Shown here: positions 46,694-61,374 of the stretch, one piece after another
Layout of the letters: each line of letters starts with the position of its first letter
How positions within the stretch are numbered: the stretch's first letter is position 1
Assembly (NCBI GenBank): GCA_963969395.1
Contig: OZ017804.1
Coordinates: 9,176,001-9,240,000, forward strand
Source of the DNA: Pseudoscleropodium purum
Lineage: Eukaryota; Streptophyta; Bryopsida; Hypnales; Brachytheciaceae
Direction of reading: 5' to 3'
Length of the DNA stretch: 64,000 nt
Notes under the pieces: generated by a model
What the model saw: only the letters and a program-made list of their open reading frames with translations
Told to the model about the DNA's origin: nothing
The model's database searches: none
Translations under genes and position numbers: made by a program

Positions 46694-47116
46694 GTGGTGG
46701 CATGCCATATTAGCATAGGTCTATTTCAAATGAATGATTTTTAAAATGTTTTCTTAGAGAAATACAAAGTTCAAACAATTTTTTTCAAAGTTTTATAAAA
46801 ACAACATTATATGGCACAATTGGAACAATACTTTTCAAAGTTCTTGTAGGAGTTATAAAAAATGAATAACACTAAAACAAATAAAGTGTCTATTCATCAT
46901 TCTATAGGTCTTGTACAAAATGGATACTTTATTTGTTTTAGTGTTATTCATTTTTTATAACTCCTACAAGAACTTTGAAAAATATTGTTCCAATTGTGCC
47001 ACAAATGTTGTTCTTGTAAGACTTTGAAAAATTTGTTTAGACTTTGTACTTCTCATAAAAACATTTTAAAAATCATTCATTTGAAATAGACTTATGCTAA
47101 TGTGGCATGCCACTAC
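46694..47116. mobile_element. 423-bp near-perfect palindrome (foldback/MITE)
   Basis: Arms of about 195 bp pair over their whole length around a loop of about 30 bp near 46890-46925. The ends are GTGGTGGCATGCCATATTAGC and GTAGTGGCATGCCACATTAGC. Inner blocks such as CTATTTCAAATGAATGATTT, CACAATTGGAACAATA and CCTACAAGAACTTTGAAAA appear in both arms with few differences. No target duplication was found. If transcribed it would give a long hairpin RNA. Confidence 0.85.
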
Positions 47117-47139
47117 ATCTATTTTACTTTGTTTTAAAA

Positions 47140-47478
47140 GTCATTCATGCATGATTTGTGTTATGAATTGAAATGAAAACTCATTATATACACATGAGGT
47201 GGTAGGAGGTAAGACAAACAATGTAGGATATATAAATAAGTTCATAGTTAAAAGAAGACCTTGAAACCCTAAACCGCCGCTGTAAACTCCAAAATTGTTG
47301 CCATGTGCAGGACATAAGTGGTCATGGTCATCTTCAAGTTTTTTTGAATTGTTGTCATGTGTTTGTGCCTGCCTCCCATTCCTCACTCCCCCATGCTTGG
47401 CTAGGTCCCATTGCCCAAACCAATACCCTAACAAGCCAGATCAGGTTGGACCCACCTTTGAATGGAAGATTTAACGTC
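47140..47478 (+). repeat. Right arm of the divergent inverted duplication
   Basis: Counterpart of 44994-45355 in the opposite orientation. It includes CACATGAGGTGGTAGGAGG, ATGTAGGATATA, GACCTTGAAACCCTAAACCG, CCATTGCCCAAAC and CTAACAAGCCAG. Homology stops near 47478 (GGAAGATTTAACGTCC), just where the left arm goes on into the coiled-coil remnant, so the right copy is truncated or the boundary is the element's end. Confidence 0.75.
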
Positions 47479-50400
47479 CTACACTACCATCTATTTTCAT
47501 AAAGTGTATAAATGATGTACTTTGAGCAAGTAATTGAGTGTAATTATCAAGGAATGACATCAAGTTCACATCTATGTTAGGACGGTTCAAGGTTGATAAG
47601 ATGTGGTTCAATAAATGTTGAGTTAGGTGAACTTAGTTATGAATAAATATTTGTGACAATAAATTGTAGATTTAGCTAATAAAAGAAGTACTTTTAGAAT
47701 GTTGAACTCGTGCTTTTAAAACACTCATCCAATGGAATTAAGGTGGTAGATCACTAATTTTGAAACTTTTTAAGATGGTCTTAACCTCCACCTACTAACG
47801 ATTCTCTATTTTGGATTTGAAAATTCATATCAATTCAAGTTCTTATTGGATTAATTTGATTCCATTTGTATTTAAATCAACTCACTTAATTCTTTCTTTG
47901 AAAAATACAGGCAACTATCAACACATTGCATAAGATAAGGTAAATCAACCCATGACAAACAAATTGCCTAATGCCAACATCTAAAAAACCACCCATTCCA
48001 GCCTTACATAAATTTATAGTAGATTTTGCTAATAAATGAGATTAAGAATTTATGAATTAGGTTAGTGGTTGAAATCAATGCTTTGGATGATGATGATGGG
48101 CTAATTAGTGGTTGCTTTAGGATCACCTACTTTTGTAGTATAAATTCATTACAAGAACTAACTTTTTTATTTTTTTGTACCATGACCATGTTAGAAAATA
48201 TTGTGACTATGTTAGGAAATTTTGAAACTACTTTAGGTGATTAGATGGCCATTCTGGATACAAGTTGTGGTGATTTTGGAGTAGTCTACATATTGTTTTA
48301 GGCCAATTGGGCTACACACCTCAAAAATTCATAATAAAATGATGATTTGTTAAAAAAATAAAATTTCAATTGTTCTCTACATTTCTCATATTTATCTTTA
48401 TATGGAATTTTTTTAAATTAAAAAAAATGTAAACATAGCAAACTAGCCATTCTGCTTGTCATAGAATGGTTTACTTATCCAAATTGCAAACTAGAGTGGT
48501 GATAGATTGTTCTACCCTAACAACACAATTGTTCCAATCTCCATTGCAAATGACCTCCTCAACCTTTGACCATAGCTTCCTTTAGGCTCTCCTCTTTTAA
48601 ACAAAGATAGGTCACAAAACTTTACTTTTGCTCAAAATCAATTTAGAAGAAGACCATTGCTTTTATTGTCAATGACCTCACAAGCAAAGAAAAAGTTTAT
48701 GCCTCAAAAAATGAATTAATTTTAAGAATTGTGTCTCTATTTAATGTATACCATGGCCAAGGAGATTGAACCTCTAACAATCCACAAGACTCACAAGGTC
48801 AAGCTCAATGTCATTGTTTTGTTGCCTTATTTGTGTGATTTCTATAGTAGGTAATAATGTGCTTATTGTTAATTCTATTTTAGTGCATTGTGTCTATTTT
48901 ATGTCAACATATAAAACTCATGTAAGCTGTAAGCACTTTACATTCAAGTTATTTTGTTACATGTGGCTTAAATGTCAAGGATTTTGACATAATTGCTTTA
49001 TTTTAAAGTTATTTTAGTATATGTAGTCTAAATTCAAGGATTTATGCATAATTGGGTTTCAATATCACTTCTTTTTAAGATCCAAGACTTGTAATTTTTC
49101 CAAAAAATAGGCATCATTCAAAAAATATATTTATTGACAAACCTGCTAGTAGGATACAATATTCTCCTATATATAATACAACATCAAATTACTACACAAA
49201 GCAAAGTTTTTAACATTTGTAATACAAAACAAAAACTTTGCAAACAAAATTTGAAGAGAAAACTTGGATTTTAGACTAGATGACTGCTTCAAGTAATGAA
49301 ATATTGATCATTCACCATGTTAGAAATACTACACACAAGCATAACCAAGAAAAAAACTTCATTGAACAAAATGTTTTTCAGGTGAATTCTAGAACAATGC
49401 ATGTACAAATGATGAAAATAAAAGGGTCACTTTTCAAACTACTTTTTATACAACTCAATAATAATTCAATTATCATGCAAAGACAATCACTGCATTACTA
49501 AAAGAAACTACTACTACACAATATTAGTTAAGGAAACTTCTTATTATGTGAAACCATAAAGGAATCACTTAGCTTAAAATGAAGAAAATTTTGAAAGCAT
49601 TCTTCGTATGAGAAGTTCTTGATTTTGTACACTTATTGTACCCTCATGCCAACTACCATTCCAAGTTGGCATTCAACCTATTCCAAATTGAGTTCTTCAA
49701 GAATGATAGGGATGGAAAAAAAATGTTAGTCTTAAACATAATTAAATACATGGATCATAATAATCTCTGCAAGTTTTACATACTCACTAAAATTTTGGCA
49801 AGGGGTGAGTTTACATCCAAACACCTCTAGAGCTTGGTGAGTAGATTCACCAAAAATAATGGTTTTATAGTTGCCATGGAATTTGAAAGCATGGCTAGCT
49901 TAAATAGTGTTTTTTGCAACTCTAGCCAAGTGCAATTTTACACAAGTGATATAAGCTTCTTGCCATCATTTTTACATATCCATTTAGGCTTAGCCAAAAT
50001 TTTCTTGTTCACATTAAGGTGCTTCCAAAAGCTAATTTTGTAGTGACCTTGTAACTAATACTATGGATATACCATTACTATATCCAAAGTTGATAAAAAA
50101 AAAACACAATTGTAGTCAAAATTGATTGTGCTTCTTTTATCCATAGTCTTGTACTACCCCACTACAACCCCAATTGATTTATTTTCAATTTCTAATTGCA
50201 ATTTTTCAAATTTTGAAGCATGTAATATACTTTTGAACATTACTTTAAAGTGCTTATTGAATAGTGTATTACACACCTCAAAATTTTAAAAATTGCATTC
50301 AAAATATGAAAAAAAATCAATTGTTGTTGTAGAAGGCTAGCACAAGACTATAGATAAAAGAACTGCAACCAATTTTGACTGCAATTCTTTTCTACCAACA

Positions 50401-53400
50401 TTAGATGTAGTACATGATGAGCACATCAATGAGACTGAAATTTGCATTTGAATTCATCAATGACCTATTACATTGCATCTATAAGGTCTATAGTCAGTGA
50501 CAAATTGTTCTAAATTGCTAAAATACAACAATATGACAAATAGGAATAGATCAAAGTACACAAACAATACATGACCAAATATGACATGAGTTTTAAAGGA
50601 TTAGTTTGAGCTCTAAACTGCCAAAATGCACCAAATAAGACATGAAAGATATTAAATGCCAAAAAAAAGCAATCCAAGTATCATTTATATATATATATAT
50701 GAGAGCATAAAAAATAAACATGATTGAGTATGATTTAAGTCTTGAAAAAAATGCTCTATACTACCAAAATATACCAAGTAAGATGAAAAAGATATCAATT
50801 GCTAAAAAATAAGAAAGAAATCCATTACCAAAAGAAAATGTAGGAAATATGATATGAACCTTGTAGGAACTACTTTGCACTATCCAAATACATCAAAACA
50901 TACAAGATATCAATTGTCAAGAAATAAGAAAGATATCAATAACCAAAACAAAATACAATAAGTATGACTTTAGTCTTGAGGAAATTACTCTATACTATCA
51001 AAATACACTAAATAAGAAGGGGAAATATCAATTATGAAAGGAAAAAACTTACCAACTACCAACGTAAATGCCTTGAGGGAATGGCTTTGCACTAACTAGT
51101 ACAAATCTTGTCCAACAGGACAGGTCTTTAATGACATAATGTAGTTGTAACATGTCTCTTACGACTCAAAATCAATTTTTGAGTCACAAAAGACATGTTT
51201 TAGTTATTAAGTATGTGTCTTATTGAACAATATTTTTTCTAGATGCAAATATAGTTAATGGAAAACATATCAATTGCCACAAAAAATTTAATTGAATGCA
51301 AAAGTTTGTAGTAAAGGTTTGAACAACCATGCAAACAAGTAAATTTACAAAAATGATAAATTGAAATACAAGACAAATAAAACAAAAATATACCTTTGCA
51401 CTCATTTTTCACTACATTTACAATGTATGTAAAAGATTTATAGGTCACGCACTGCCTTTTATTCAAGACAAATACAATTTCAAAACTTGTGAAAAATGCT
51501 AACTACAAATTTATGCCATCAATATTCAAATCCATGGGCAAAGATACCCAATTCATATGGATTTGCTTATGAGATCAATCCAAAAGTTGCTTGAATAACC
51601 AAAGGCATACTCAATGTCTAAATATAGCTTAAACAATTGTCCTTAACAAACTTATTGAGTGCCCACAAAATCTAAAATGTAGATTTTTTTTTTTGAACAA
51701 AGAACACAAGATTATCAATGCTCTCTAAAAGTAAAAAGAATCATGTCATGCTCAACACAATGTAAGAGTCAATGAACTATACCAAAGTGCCTTTAACCTT
51801 TGTTTTTAGACATTCATGCATAACAAAAGTATAAGAGAAAGTTAGCACAAATTTAAGATGAAATCAATGTTGAATTCATAATCAACAAAGAAATAATATT
51901 CATCTTCGCGACAGTTAAATAATATTCACTTAGAAGTCACATAAAGGGGCTAGTTAAAGACACCCAATAAGTGAACACAATTTTCAACAATTTCAATTTT
52001 TTTGTTTCTATCATGAGTGCATGGTTGTGGAATTTAACATCCCTCTTAAGACTTCAAGCAAAGTATTTATAGTACACTTGTAGTAGATCTTCAATGGCAA
52101 ACATTAATGCCAAAAAAACATTAGAAAAAAAATGAAGCCTCAAGAAGGTCACTAAGCATTGACATCTTTAAGTATTTTCACTTCACCACTGAACCTATAG
52201 AATCTCACTTACTATGTATTTATCTTGTGTAATATATTTTGTTAAATTATATATCAATCCATATGTTTAATCAGTCCATGTATGTAATTAGATTCAGTTT
52301 CATTTTTGTCAAAAAAAGTATTTAATCAATCCATATATTTAAAAACAAATGAAACAAAATTTGTTGTAGATCACATGAAGCAATTCATTAAACATATAGA
52401 CTAACTACAACTCAATGTACAAGGTGTTAACTAGATTCTAATTCTTTTGTTAAAAAAAAAGGTGTTAATAAAACTTGGATTATTAATCAACTTAAAATAC
52501 AAGGCAAATTAATATACAAAGTGTTAAATAATAAATCCTCAATCATAAGGTACAAGATGTTTAATAATCAAGATTAAAGTGCATCTAGGGCTTCAATTTG
52601 AAACATATAGCTTTCAAGGGCTACAATTAGACTAATACAATACAACATCCAAGGCAATTCAACTTGTTTAAGAATTAAATACCTTGGGTATTCTCGTTAG
52701 TGACAAGTGGAGGAACAAACCCCTCCCCATACAACCAAAGTTAGCAAGGGGAGCACCCATATAAACAATGTTAGCAGGGGGAGTTGAACCGGAAACCTCA
52801 TAGATTCTATTAGAAATTCCTAGCACTTTACCATCACCTAAAGTAGTTTTAGGTCATTTTGAATCTAATACTCAAATTTTGAGCCACCCCATATATTGAC
52901 CATCATCTAACATCCCAACATAAAGTAAGCAACAATTGGGAAAATTTAATGGAAGTGTAATCTTTGGGGTTCTTTGAGGGTTTTCGAGCAATACCCCATC
53001 AACACCAAAGTACATAAATTTTACTACAATAGCTTTTGTAAATAAACCAATTTTAATACTTAAAGTTGAAACAATGGCAAAGGTTCAATTATTTATTAAA
53101 GCCCCATTGTTCACCCTCAAGTTTTTACAACAAAATGAACATGAATACATGAATCCAATTCTACTTAATATAACAATGAATTACAATATAATTGTGGTTA
53201 TTTACAACAATTATTTCATCAATCGTAATAATGATATACTAGCTAGGCAACTTCAATAATAACTTTTCATTTTGTTTTAAATAGTAATCTACATATAAAA
53301 TGCCATTATCCAATTTACTTCATTAGTTCAATACATCTTTGACAAATTAAAGACTACGAGCAACTCATGCAAGGCTTAAAATAAACTCAACTATTGACCT

Positions 53401-54844
53401 CCCATCACTTAAAACTTAAAATAAAGTGGCCAATTGTACTTATTTCTTCTTGGAATCAATAATAATGTTGCTATTGATTTGCTACCAAAAAATAATAGAT
53501 TGTTTGGCAAAGATACATCAACATATTTTTTATACTTTACGCTCTTTTCATGTACCTATAATGTATAAAATTTTGGAATCTACCAAATTAACTTTCTTCT
53601 TCATTTCAATGCATATATAATAGTTCACACTCTATATAAAATATTCTATTAGAGAATAAGAACATTTAAGTTCAAATGCACTTGGCAAACCACTCTATTT
53701 GAAATTAATAAGATAAGTTAAAATTCATTTCTATACATTTGAAGGCGGAGGAATCTTAAAGTCATTGCCCCAAAATGATTGCTTATCCTTAAAGGGTACT
53801 TAAAATTTTTGCAATTTAGCAAAGTTGAACTTGTCTTTTAAGGTACTAAAAATACAATTGTTGTTAGATAGGAGCTTTCTTTTGGATGTAAATTCCAAGA
53901 CAACAACAAAGCAGGAATTTGTCTTCAATGCCTTAAAAAAATTGCAAGCTTTTCCAAGATACAAGTGGTTCTTGCATTTGGAGTCTATAATTCAAATCAA
54001 GAGAAAGAGATTTTGTCACTATTGATAGAATACTAAGGTGTTGCGTCACTACACTTGTCATCAAGATTTTTTTTGGTTGCAAGGTACTAATTTGCACTAA
54101 AAATTTGAGTCTAGCAAATTGCCTATAGATGAATATGGGATGAAAAATGAATGCTTTCGCTATGTTGGTGGTTGTTGTTTGTCAATCTGCGCTAGGTTGG
54201 CACCAATCTTGTTAGCTTCACATGTCTGTGTTGCCCATGATTTTGTGATGTCACTCCCACTATTGCAAGATTATTGCTTGCTATGTCCTTATCTTGCACT
54301 TGTTTCTTGAATTTCTTTTGATCTTCTCACCATTGTTGCAATGTGTGTGAAGATTTATTGCCCAACTTTGCATTGCTGAAGTTGTGATTGTTGCTACAAA
54401 TTTGTGAGAGAGTGGTCATTAGTTTGTCATTATTGTACTTCACTAGGATTTAGAGTTCGCCATAATTTTCAGAGTAGTGGGCTGTGGAGGCTACATTGAT
54501 TGTCACTAGCAACTAGTTTGAGTGGGAGGGTGTACTTTTATATTGCGGTGGTGGAAGTACCAAGTTCTAGGGAATCACTAATGCCATTGTTTGATTTTGA
54601 AATTGTCACATTTGCATTCTTTCTTGCTTATTGAATTCTAGTTTGGTCTCGTGGAGATGGTGAGTTGTGATGATTGGAATAGATGTAGTATAATTTAAAA
54701 GGATCCTCACTACTTTGGGTTTTGTATGATCTTTTCTTGTTGCTTCATAATTTGTATATGTGTTCAAAGTATCATTGTCATTTCAGATTTTCTTGTGTGC
54801 AATCTTTAGTGGAAGTGGCCGGGTTTCATTGATAGGGTTGGACA
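47479..54844. other. Long AT-rich spacer, nothing firm recognised
   Basis: I read both strands and see only short open frames of random composition. A short TA run lies near 50684. 52730-52800 contains a small direct repeat (GTTAGCA-GGGGAG words). No RNA gene or transposon protein recognised. Confidence 0.45.
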
Positions 54845-55205
54845 ATGGGGTCAAGTGATGATGAGTTTGCACATAATGTGGTGGACAAGGTTGTGTGAGC
54901 TACAAATCTTGCCAAATCTATGAAGAAAAAGATAGAGCAAGTTGCTACCAAGGCCTTGGAATTGGTGATAAAAGAGATGAAATGCAAAGTGAAAGTCATA
55001 GACCTCTAGGAGACTCAGGTGGTGAAGAAAACTATACTCTTGTACTTTGAATCAAGTCACGGGGTGGAGGGTTCAACCATTGGCAATAATGTTTGACGGA
55101 TCTCTTTTCGAGGTTTCCGCAGCAGAGCCAAACTTGGTCAAAGAGTACCCAACGGTGAGTCAAGTGGTCGGAGATCATTTTCATGATGTACTTTATGGTT
55201 CGTTA
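54845..55205 (+). pseudogene. Protein remnant, possibly retroelement gag-like
   Basis: From ATG 54845 the frame reads SSDDEFAHNVVDKVV, a stop, SMKKKIEQVATKALELVIKE and KTILLYFESS. After a frame change it gives DLFSRFPQQSQTWSKSTQR. The charged, helical composition followed by an F/W-rich piece suggests a decayed retroelement capsid-type protein. This is weak, and no reverse transcriptase follows. Confidence 0.25.
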
Positions 55206-58200
55206 ACATTGATTTTTTTCATGCTACCTCCTCAAGTTTGGATGAGACATACGTGCTGAGTTCATATTCCCCATTTTTTTATGAGATTATTTGGGTTTTC
55301 CTTTACTGTTTGGATACATCCTTCTTCATTGCCTAACTTAAACATTAGAGGGGAAATAGGGTAGGTGTAGGTAATTGAGTAGCACCCTAAAATTGTCTTT
55401 TTTGGATCTCAATTCTTGTTTTGCATGTTAGTTGTCACTTTCTTGATTTTTGCATCAGGAAGAAGTTTGGGTGGGTGAAGGTTTAGGTTTAAATTTATAG
55501 ATTGTAGATTTGACAAATTGGTAGAATTGGATTTTACAAATTGCAGGAATGTTTGTATAACATGTTTGTAGCCCTTAGCCTGCAATAGTACTAGTAGTTT
55601 TGTTTGTAATGTTTTTGTAATTGCTTTTGCACGTAATTGTTTGTGATGCTAGAAAATCAGTGCAATCCTTGATTTCTGAGATGTACTCAAACTTATCGCC
55701 ATGAATGCAGTAAACCATCACCATTTGATCGCCACATTCACCCCAAATTTTTGTCCTTGTTTGCCATTTTCCTTGTATGGCTTTGTTCCAATCGCCAGTT
55801 AAACTTTTATTATCCCTCATGATCGCCTAAGTGCAATTGAAGTATATAAAAAATTCACCAAGTAATCTTCTGGAAAAATTCCACATGTTGCCACCTCAAA
55901 ACTCTCACTTATTTTCTAAACTCGCCACTTATGCACTCACAACAAATGATAAATCACCTTTTTGTCCATTTGAAAAATCCAAAAAAAAAGCCCTACTTGT
56001 CATGATTGCCAAAGTGTTACCATTATCAAGATTATGTTGTAAGCTTCCAATTTGTCATTTGGGACTCATAGGATTTTGTTTTGTTTCTAAATTTTTCAAT
56101 TTATATGATAATTATATATACAAAGCTTCCAAAAGAATGAAAGACCAAAATGGAATGTAATATATCCAAATAGGAATTTGGTTTTAAAATAGGATTTTGT
56201 GTTTAGAATACCTTATATACCCACATGTATATAGGTTAGAATCTAAATTTGGTAGAAATTAGGAGGTTTGAGAGTTACGGTTAGATTGCAATCTAAATTT
56301 GATAAACTAAAAGCCAAATCTTGCTAATTCAGTCCAAATAGAGTCTTGTAAGGTCATTAGGTACCTTCAACGAATACATCTTAGTTTCCCCATTCCATCG
56401 ATAAAAATATAGAAGCTCCAATTATTAGCATTGCAGGGGTTACTACATTAGGACGGCCAATAGAGGAATCTATGGCCAAAAAGAAATGATTTAAGATAGG
56501 AACAGATTAAAGAATTGGATACAAAATTCATGTACCATGATTCCCTTGTTTGTGAAAGATTCTCTATTTCAATAATTATCAAGGGGATAGGATTTTATCC
56601 TTCCCTCCTCATATGTGCATAGTAAAAATATGAACTTGAAAATTTGTTGTAGAATTCTATAAGAGGTTCCACAAAAAGTTTCAAAATTTTTTTGTTTGCA
56701 AAGATGCTTTTTTCAAACAATTAATTGTTGAAATCCATGACGGGAAATTCCTAGGAATTACCTAGGTGGTTGTAAAATCTCACTAAAAATTAGAATAAAT
56801 TTTTTTATGTTAATAATGTGCTTCAACAAGTTTCAAGGTATTCCAATAGCAAGGGGTGGTCGAATTAGGAGGATCCCTTCAAATTAAAGCCATAGCAAGA
56901 TTTTTGCAGAGTTGACAAGCTTTCTAGGAGCTCACAAAATTGGAACAAAGTCAAAGAAGAATTTTTTCTTATCCTTTTGGACTCACATGACAATCCTAGC
57001 CCATCACCTTTGTCAAAATAGGTAAATTTTAAAAGTTATATTTTTAGTTGTTTATTGACTTTAGTTGGTGATGAGTTTTGATGGGTTTTTGGCAAAGGAA
57101 AAAGGGTTAGGGATTTTTTCAAATTTATAAATGTCCTTTTGAAGCAAATGGTGCAATCCATTTGTGATTTGGAGTTGATCCCCAAAAGTTAGAGTTTGGG
57201 CTAGCATAAGAATTAGAAGTCAATAACCTAGGAATAGAGGAAATCGGAGGAAGATATAGCCTTTTAGGGTTTTTATGGTGAGAACAAAGTTTCTACTAGT
57301 TGGTAGAAGAACATTGTGAAGAACTTTAGTAGTTATAAAGTCCCCATATTAGGAATGGAGTTTCCTTTAGATTTAAGCAAATCAAAATAAAGTCTAGTGT
57401 TAATGAGGCTCCTATGATTAGAACTAGTTCCCTAAGGTTCATGTAGGAGGGGACAAGTTCCCCATAGTTTATAAATAGAGGACCCTTTCTCCTCCTAAAA
57501 CACTCCTATTCTTATATTTGGATCCATTGAATCTAATTTTTTTGCATTTTTAGCTAAAAACCTTGTATGGTGCTTTCTTAGGCTCTTTTAGGCCATTATT
57601 GTTGTTTTTGCAAGCTTAAGGAGGTCATTGGAGGTACCTTTACACTTTGTGTTTTTGTTAAGTTATTTTGTTCGGTTCTAAGTCTTTTGCTTTTAATTTA
57701 CTTGGGTCTTAAGTCTTTGTGCATATTCTTGTAGTAAAGCTTGAAGTGTCTAGTCCTTTTAACATTAAAAAAAAGTTGTCATCGTCACATTCTTGTGGTC
57801 CTAATATACTTGTATTAACTCTAGAGTTATCCCCTCATTGTACTTTGGTGATGTCGCTTTGAAGTAGCCTCTAGACTTTTGTTGTGAGTCTTGAGTCTTG
57901 AACTAACTGTCCTCTTACTAACACATGTCACTATATATGTTTTGGGAATGTTTTAGCAATCTAACCTTGTCTTAACCTTGTATGTATTGAGGTGGTCTCC
58001 ACCGATACGGTAGAGCTTTGAACACCACCACCCCCCCCACCCCCCACCCCACCTTATCAAGAGTCCTAGATTATGTATTAAAGTCAAGCAATGGCAAACC
58101 TTTGAAATGCACACTAGTCCTATATTTGGTGTTAAACACAATTCTATAGCAGAGCTTTGAATCCTCTTGATATTCCCCTTCAAAATTTTAGCTTACAACA

Positions 58201-61200
58201 TGTACCTAGGTGTCATAGCATTAACGAGAACCACCTATGCCAAATTTAACTACTTTGGGACTATTTAATGAATTATGGACTATACATCAACAAATCTTTT
58301 GAAAAAAACATTAAGAGATCTCCTGATGTTTGTATAAATCTCTAGATGTTTTGAATTGATCTCCCAATGCTTTGGATGATCTCTTTGATGATCATTTTTT
58401 TCCTCTTGGTGACCATTATTAATTCTAGACTTTCAAAAGTCCAAAAGTAATTAAATGTGGCATACTTCCCCCTCTCTTTTCTTTTGATGTTTATTGCACC
58501 TTCTTTTTTTTAAACACCAAAAACTCGAGCCAGCCTAAACTCAATTAGATTCCTAACTAGTCCAAAACCCAACCTCGGCTAGCTAAAAGCAAGTCCCCAA
58601 CCAGCTTAAGACCATGACCAGCAATGCCTTCAACTAGGCAAAAGTTTGGTTTTTTAGAGGGGGTAGGACAAAAAATGGGGTAGGAAAAAATAAAGGTTAG
58701 AGGGGTTAGGAGAAAATAGGGAGAAGAAGGTTAGGAGTAAATAAGAAGAAGGAAGGAAGAGAAAGTAGGGAGAGAAAGGTAGGAAAAAATAAGAGAAAGT
58801 AGAGGTAGGATAGTAGAAGGAAGTAGGTAGGAAGTAGAGAAGACTAGTGCATATACTCTTCAATTCTCACTCTCTCTAAGCAATCAACCTTGACGCTTGC
58901 TACTCACTTACACACTAACTCCAAGTGCTTCACCACAAACACATACAAATGGAGAAGAAAGGAGGAAGAAGGTGAATTAGTAGGAGGTTAAAAAGAGATG
59001 TTCAACCACTAAAAGTTAGATTAGGCATCATAAGTATAGCTAGGGCATAAGAGGTGGCATATAGTAGCCATAACTCTCATTTTGGATCTTGTAAATAGTA
59101 GGAAATGGATATTAATTCACTTTGAGTGTTTATTAAGCCATGATGTTGACTTGTTTGTGATAAGTGTCCATTCCAATTGTCACCATTAACACAAGGGGTG
59201 GTGTGAAGATAAAAAAGGAGAAAGAAGAGGAGGCAAGGGAGTTGGAAAGAAAAGGAGGAAGGAGGAGTTAGAGGGAATCACCAAAAAGTGCACCAATGCT
59301 CTTAATACCCAACATACCAAAATTATTCAATCAAGTGCCAACAACAAAATGGCATTTAGGGAGATTTTGGAGGGGAGCTTAAATCACATACTCATGGAGC
59401 TCTAAGATAAGGTAGGCCACTAGGCCCTTCTTTTCATTTCCGATTATTGTAATTAGTGGTTACCAATTAGGGCCAAGGCTTAGGACTAGGGAGCACCGTC
59501 AAATTGAGAGTCAAGTTAGGTTTAGTCATGAAACCATAGAGTATAGGTCTAGAGGGTTCCAAAAAGATAAAATACGTAGAAACCCGACTTATAACAAGTA
59601 AGGTATAAGCAGATGAAGTTTAGGGGCAAAATTGGATGAAAGTTTGATAATTTCATTTAAAAAGAACAAGAAAGGAAACCTAGGTAGGGACAAAAATCTG
59701 AAAGCCAAAAGTAGAAGTAAAAATTAGTTTTGAATTGTAGGTTAGGAGTAATTAATTGATGAAGTTTCAATCACTAATTAACAGATAAACTTCACCCATT
59801 GATAACTTTTGATACGGAAGGCCAACTTCAAAGGAAGATAGATTTTTAGAAAGACAAAATAGAGATCTTTTGAGGGAGGGATATCTAAATTCCAAAAATA
59901 ATGTTTAACCAAAGGTAGTCTAATTCCCAAAGTAGGAAGTAATTAAGGATTAGTGGTACCAATTAGGTTAAAGGGTACTAAGTAGGAACTTAGGGTTAGA
60001 ATTAAATAGGAAGAACTCAAAGGATCCCAAGACTAGTTCAAACTTAGAAAAAAAATCCAAAAGTTCAAAAGATAATCAAAGATAAAGTTTAGGTTAGAAG
60101 ATGGATGAAGTTAGTTAGAAATCGCCCATCAAAGTCAAAACTTGGAACTTAGGTATGAGTTGTCCACCTAGAATTAGGGTCCAAAATTCACAATAATTCA
60201 AATTAGGGAAGGAATCAAGAAAGGTGGATGAAGTTTGGATAGCCCGATAGAGGCCAAACTTCATTTGGCCATAGCTCCTTGTAAGAATGTTCAATTTTCA
60301 TGAACTTTATATTTTTGGAAATGACATGACTTGATTTAGAATTTAGAAGTGTTAAATTCAAGATATAATTACCTTTAGTAGGAACCTACAATAGCCTGAG
60401 GAATTAAGGTTAGTTAGCACAAGATTCACAATCAAGGTGGTTTAGGGGATTTCTTGGCAAACTTATGTAGTATAGGAACTTAGAAAAGATCCATTGCTTG
60501 GAAGGTACAATGGATTGACACTAGGCACTTACTGAAATAGAAAACAACCCTAAATGTAGAACTTCGTTGTATTTGTTGATTTACCAAAGGTGGGTAAATA
60601 AGCGCTCATATATGTGAAACTAGAAAATATGTCTATATAATTTTCTTCTGTCATGCCTTTTTATATCCAATTTCCTCAATCCATCAATTGCTTTGGAGTG
60701 TTTTTCAAGTAGCTACTTCTTTTTCTTTCAAAATTCTAGCTTTTTTCTTCTTCCAAAGTATTGCAATTTTTTCAGTGCTGATACATTTTATACAACAACC
60801 ACCTCCACATTTTCAAGAGTCAAAGCTTCCATCTCCACTTAGTATTACAAATCAATCAAAACATTAGTTTGCAAACAAATCACTAATCTTTAGATCCAAA
60901 TGCACCCTACCCTAAGTCCTAGTTTGTGAATGATTGTTGTTATCTTATGAACCCCATAAACGTTAACCTCATGAACATTCAAGAAAAAGAAAGTTACAAT
61001 GAAGACTACACCTTCCTCAAATCAAACTACAATGACAACAAATTGCCCAACTCTAGAACTTGAAGTCGCAAGTCATCTGCCTACACATTGTAGACAAGAA
61101 CAAAACAAACATACCTCAATCTCACCCTATAATGTTTAATGACTAACAATTATACATTGTGGTATAAGTTAATGTGAGAAGGTGCTACTACCTCAACGTA

Positions 61201-61374
61201 GAAACTTCAAATTTACGATTCAAGGCATAAAAGGCAATACATCTTTCTTCAATCAAGCAAATTAATGTTGACAACAAAAAAAGGTGTCAAATCCTATCAA
61301 GCCCATTACTTGCCAACGTCCACACTAATTACACACAAGAGTTTTAGGTCTCTTTTGTAATGCCTTGGTGACCT
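55206..61374. other. AT-rich spacer with low-complexity tracts
   Basis: No coherent gene on either strand. 58021-58052 is a C-rich tract (CCCCCCCCACCCCCCACCCC). 58640-58850 is almost pure purine on the plus strand (GGTAGGA, AGAAGGAAGGAAGAG), and GGAGAAAGAAGAGGAGGC lies near 59220. 57400-57500 is a CTCCTA-rich leader-like segment of unknown meaning. Confidence 0.5.
58640..58850. repeat. Polypurine low-complexity tract
   Basis: About 200 bp of G and A with few pyrimidines, built from GGTAGGA, AGAAGGAAG and AGTAGGGAGAG words. Such tracts can form triplex DNA. The minus-strand open frame over it (Y, F, L, P, S) is an artefact of composition. Confidence 0.7.
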
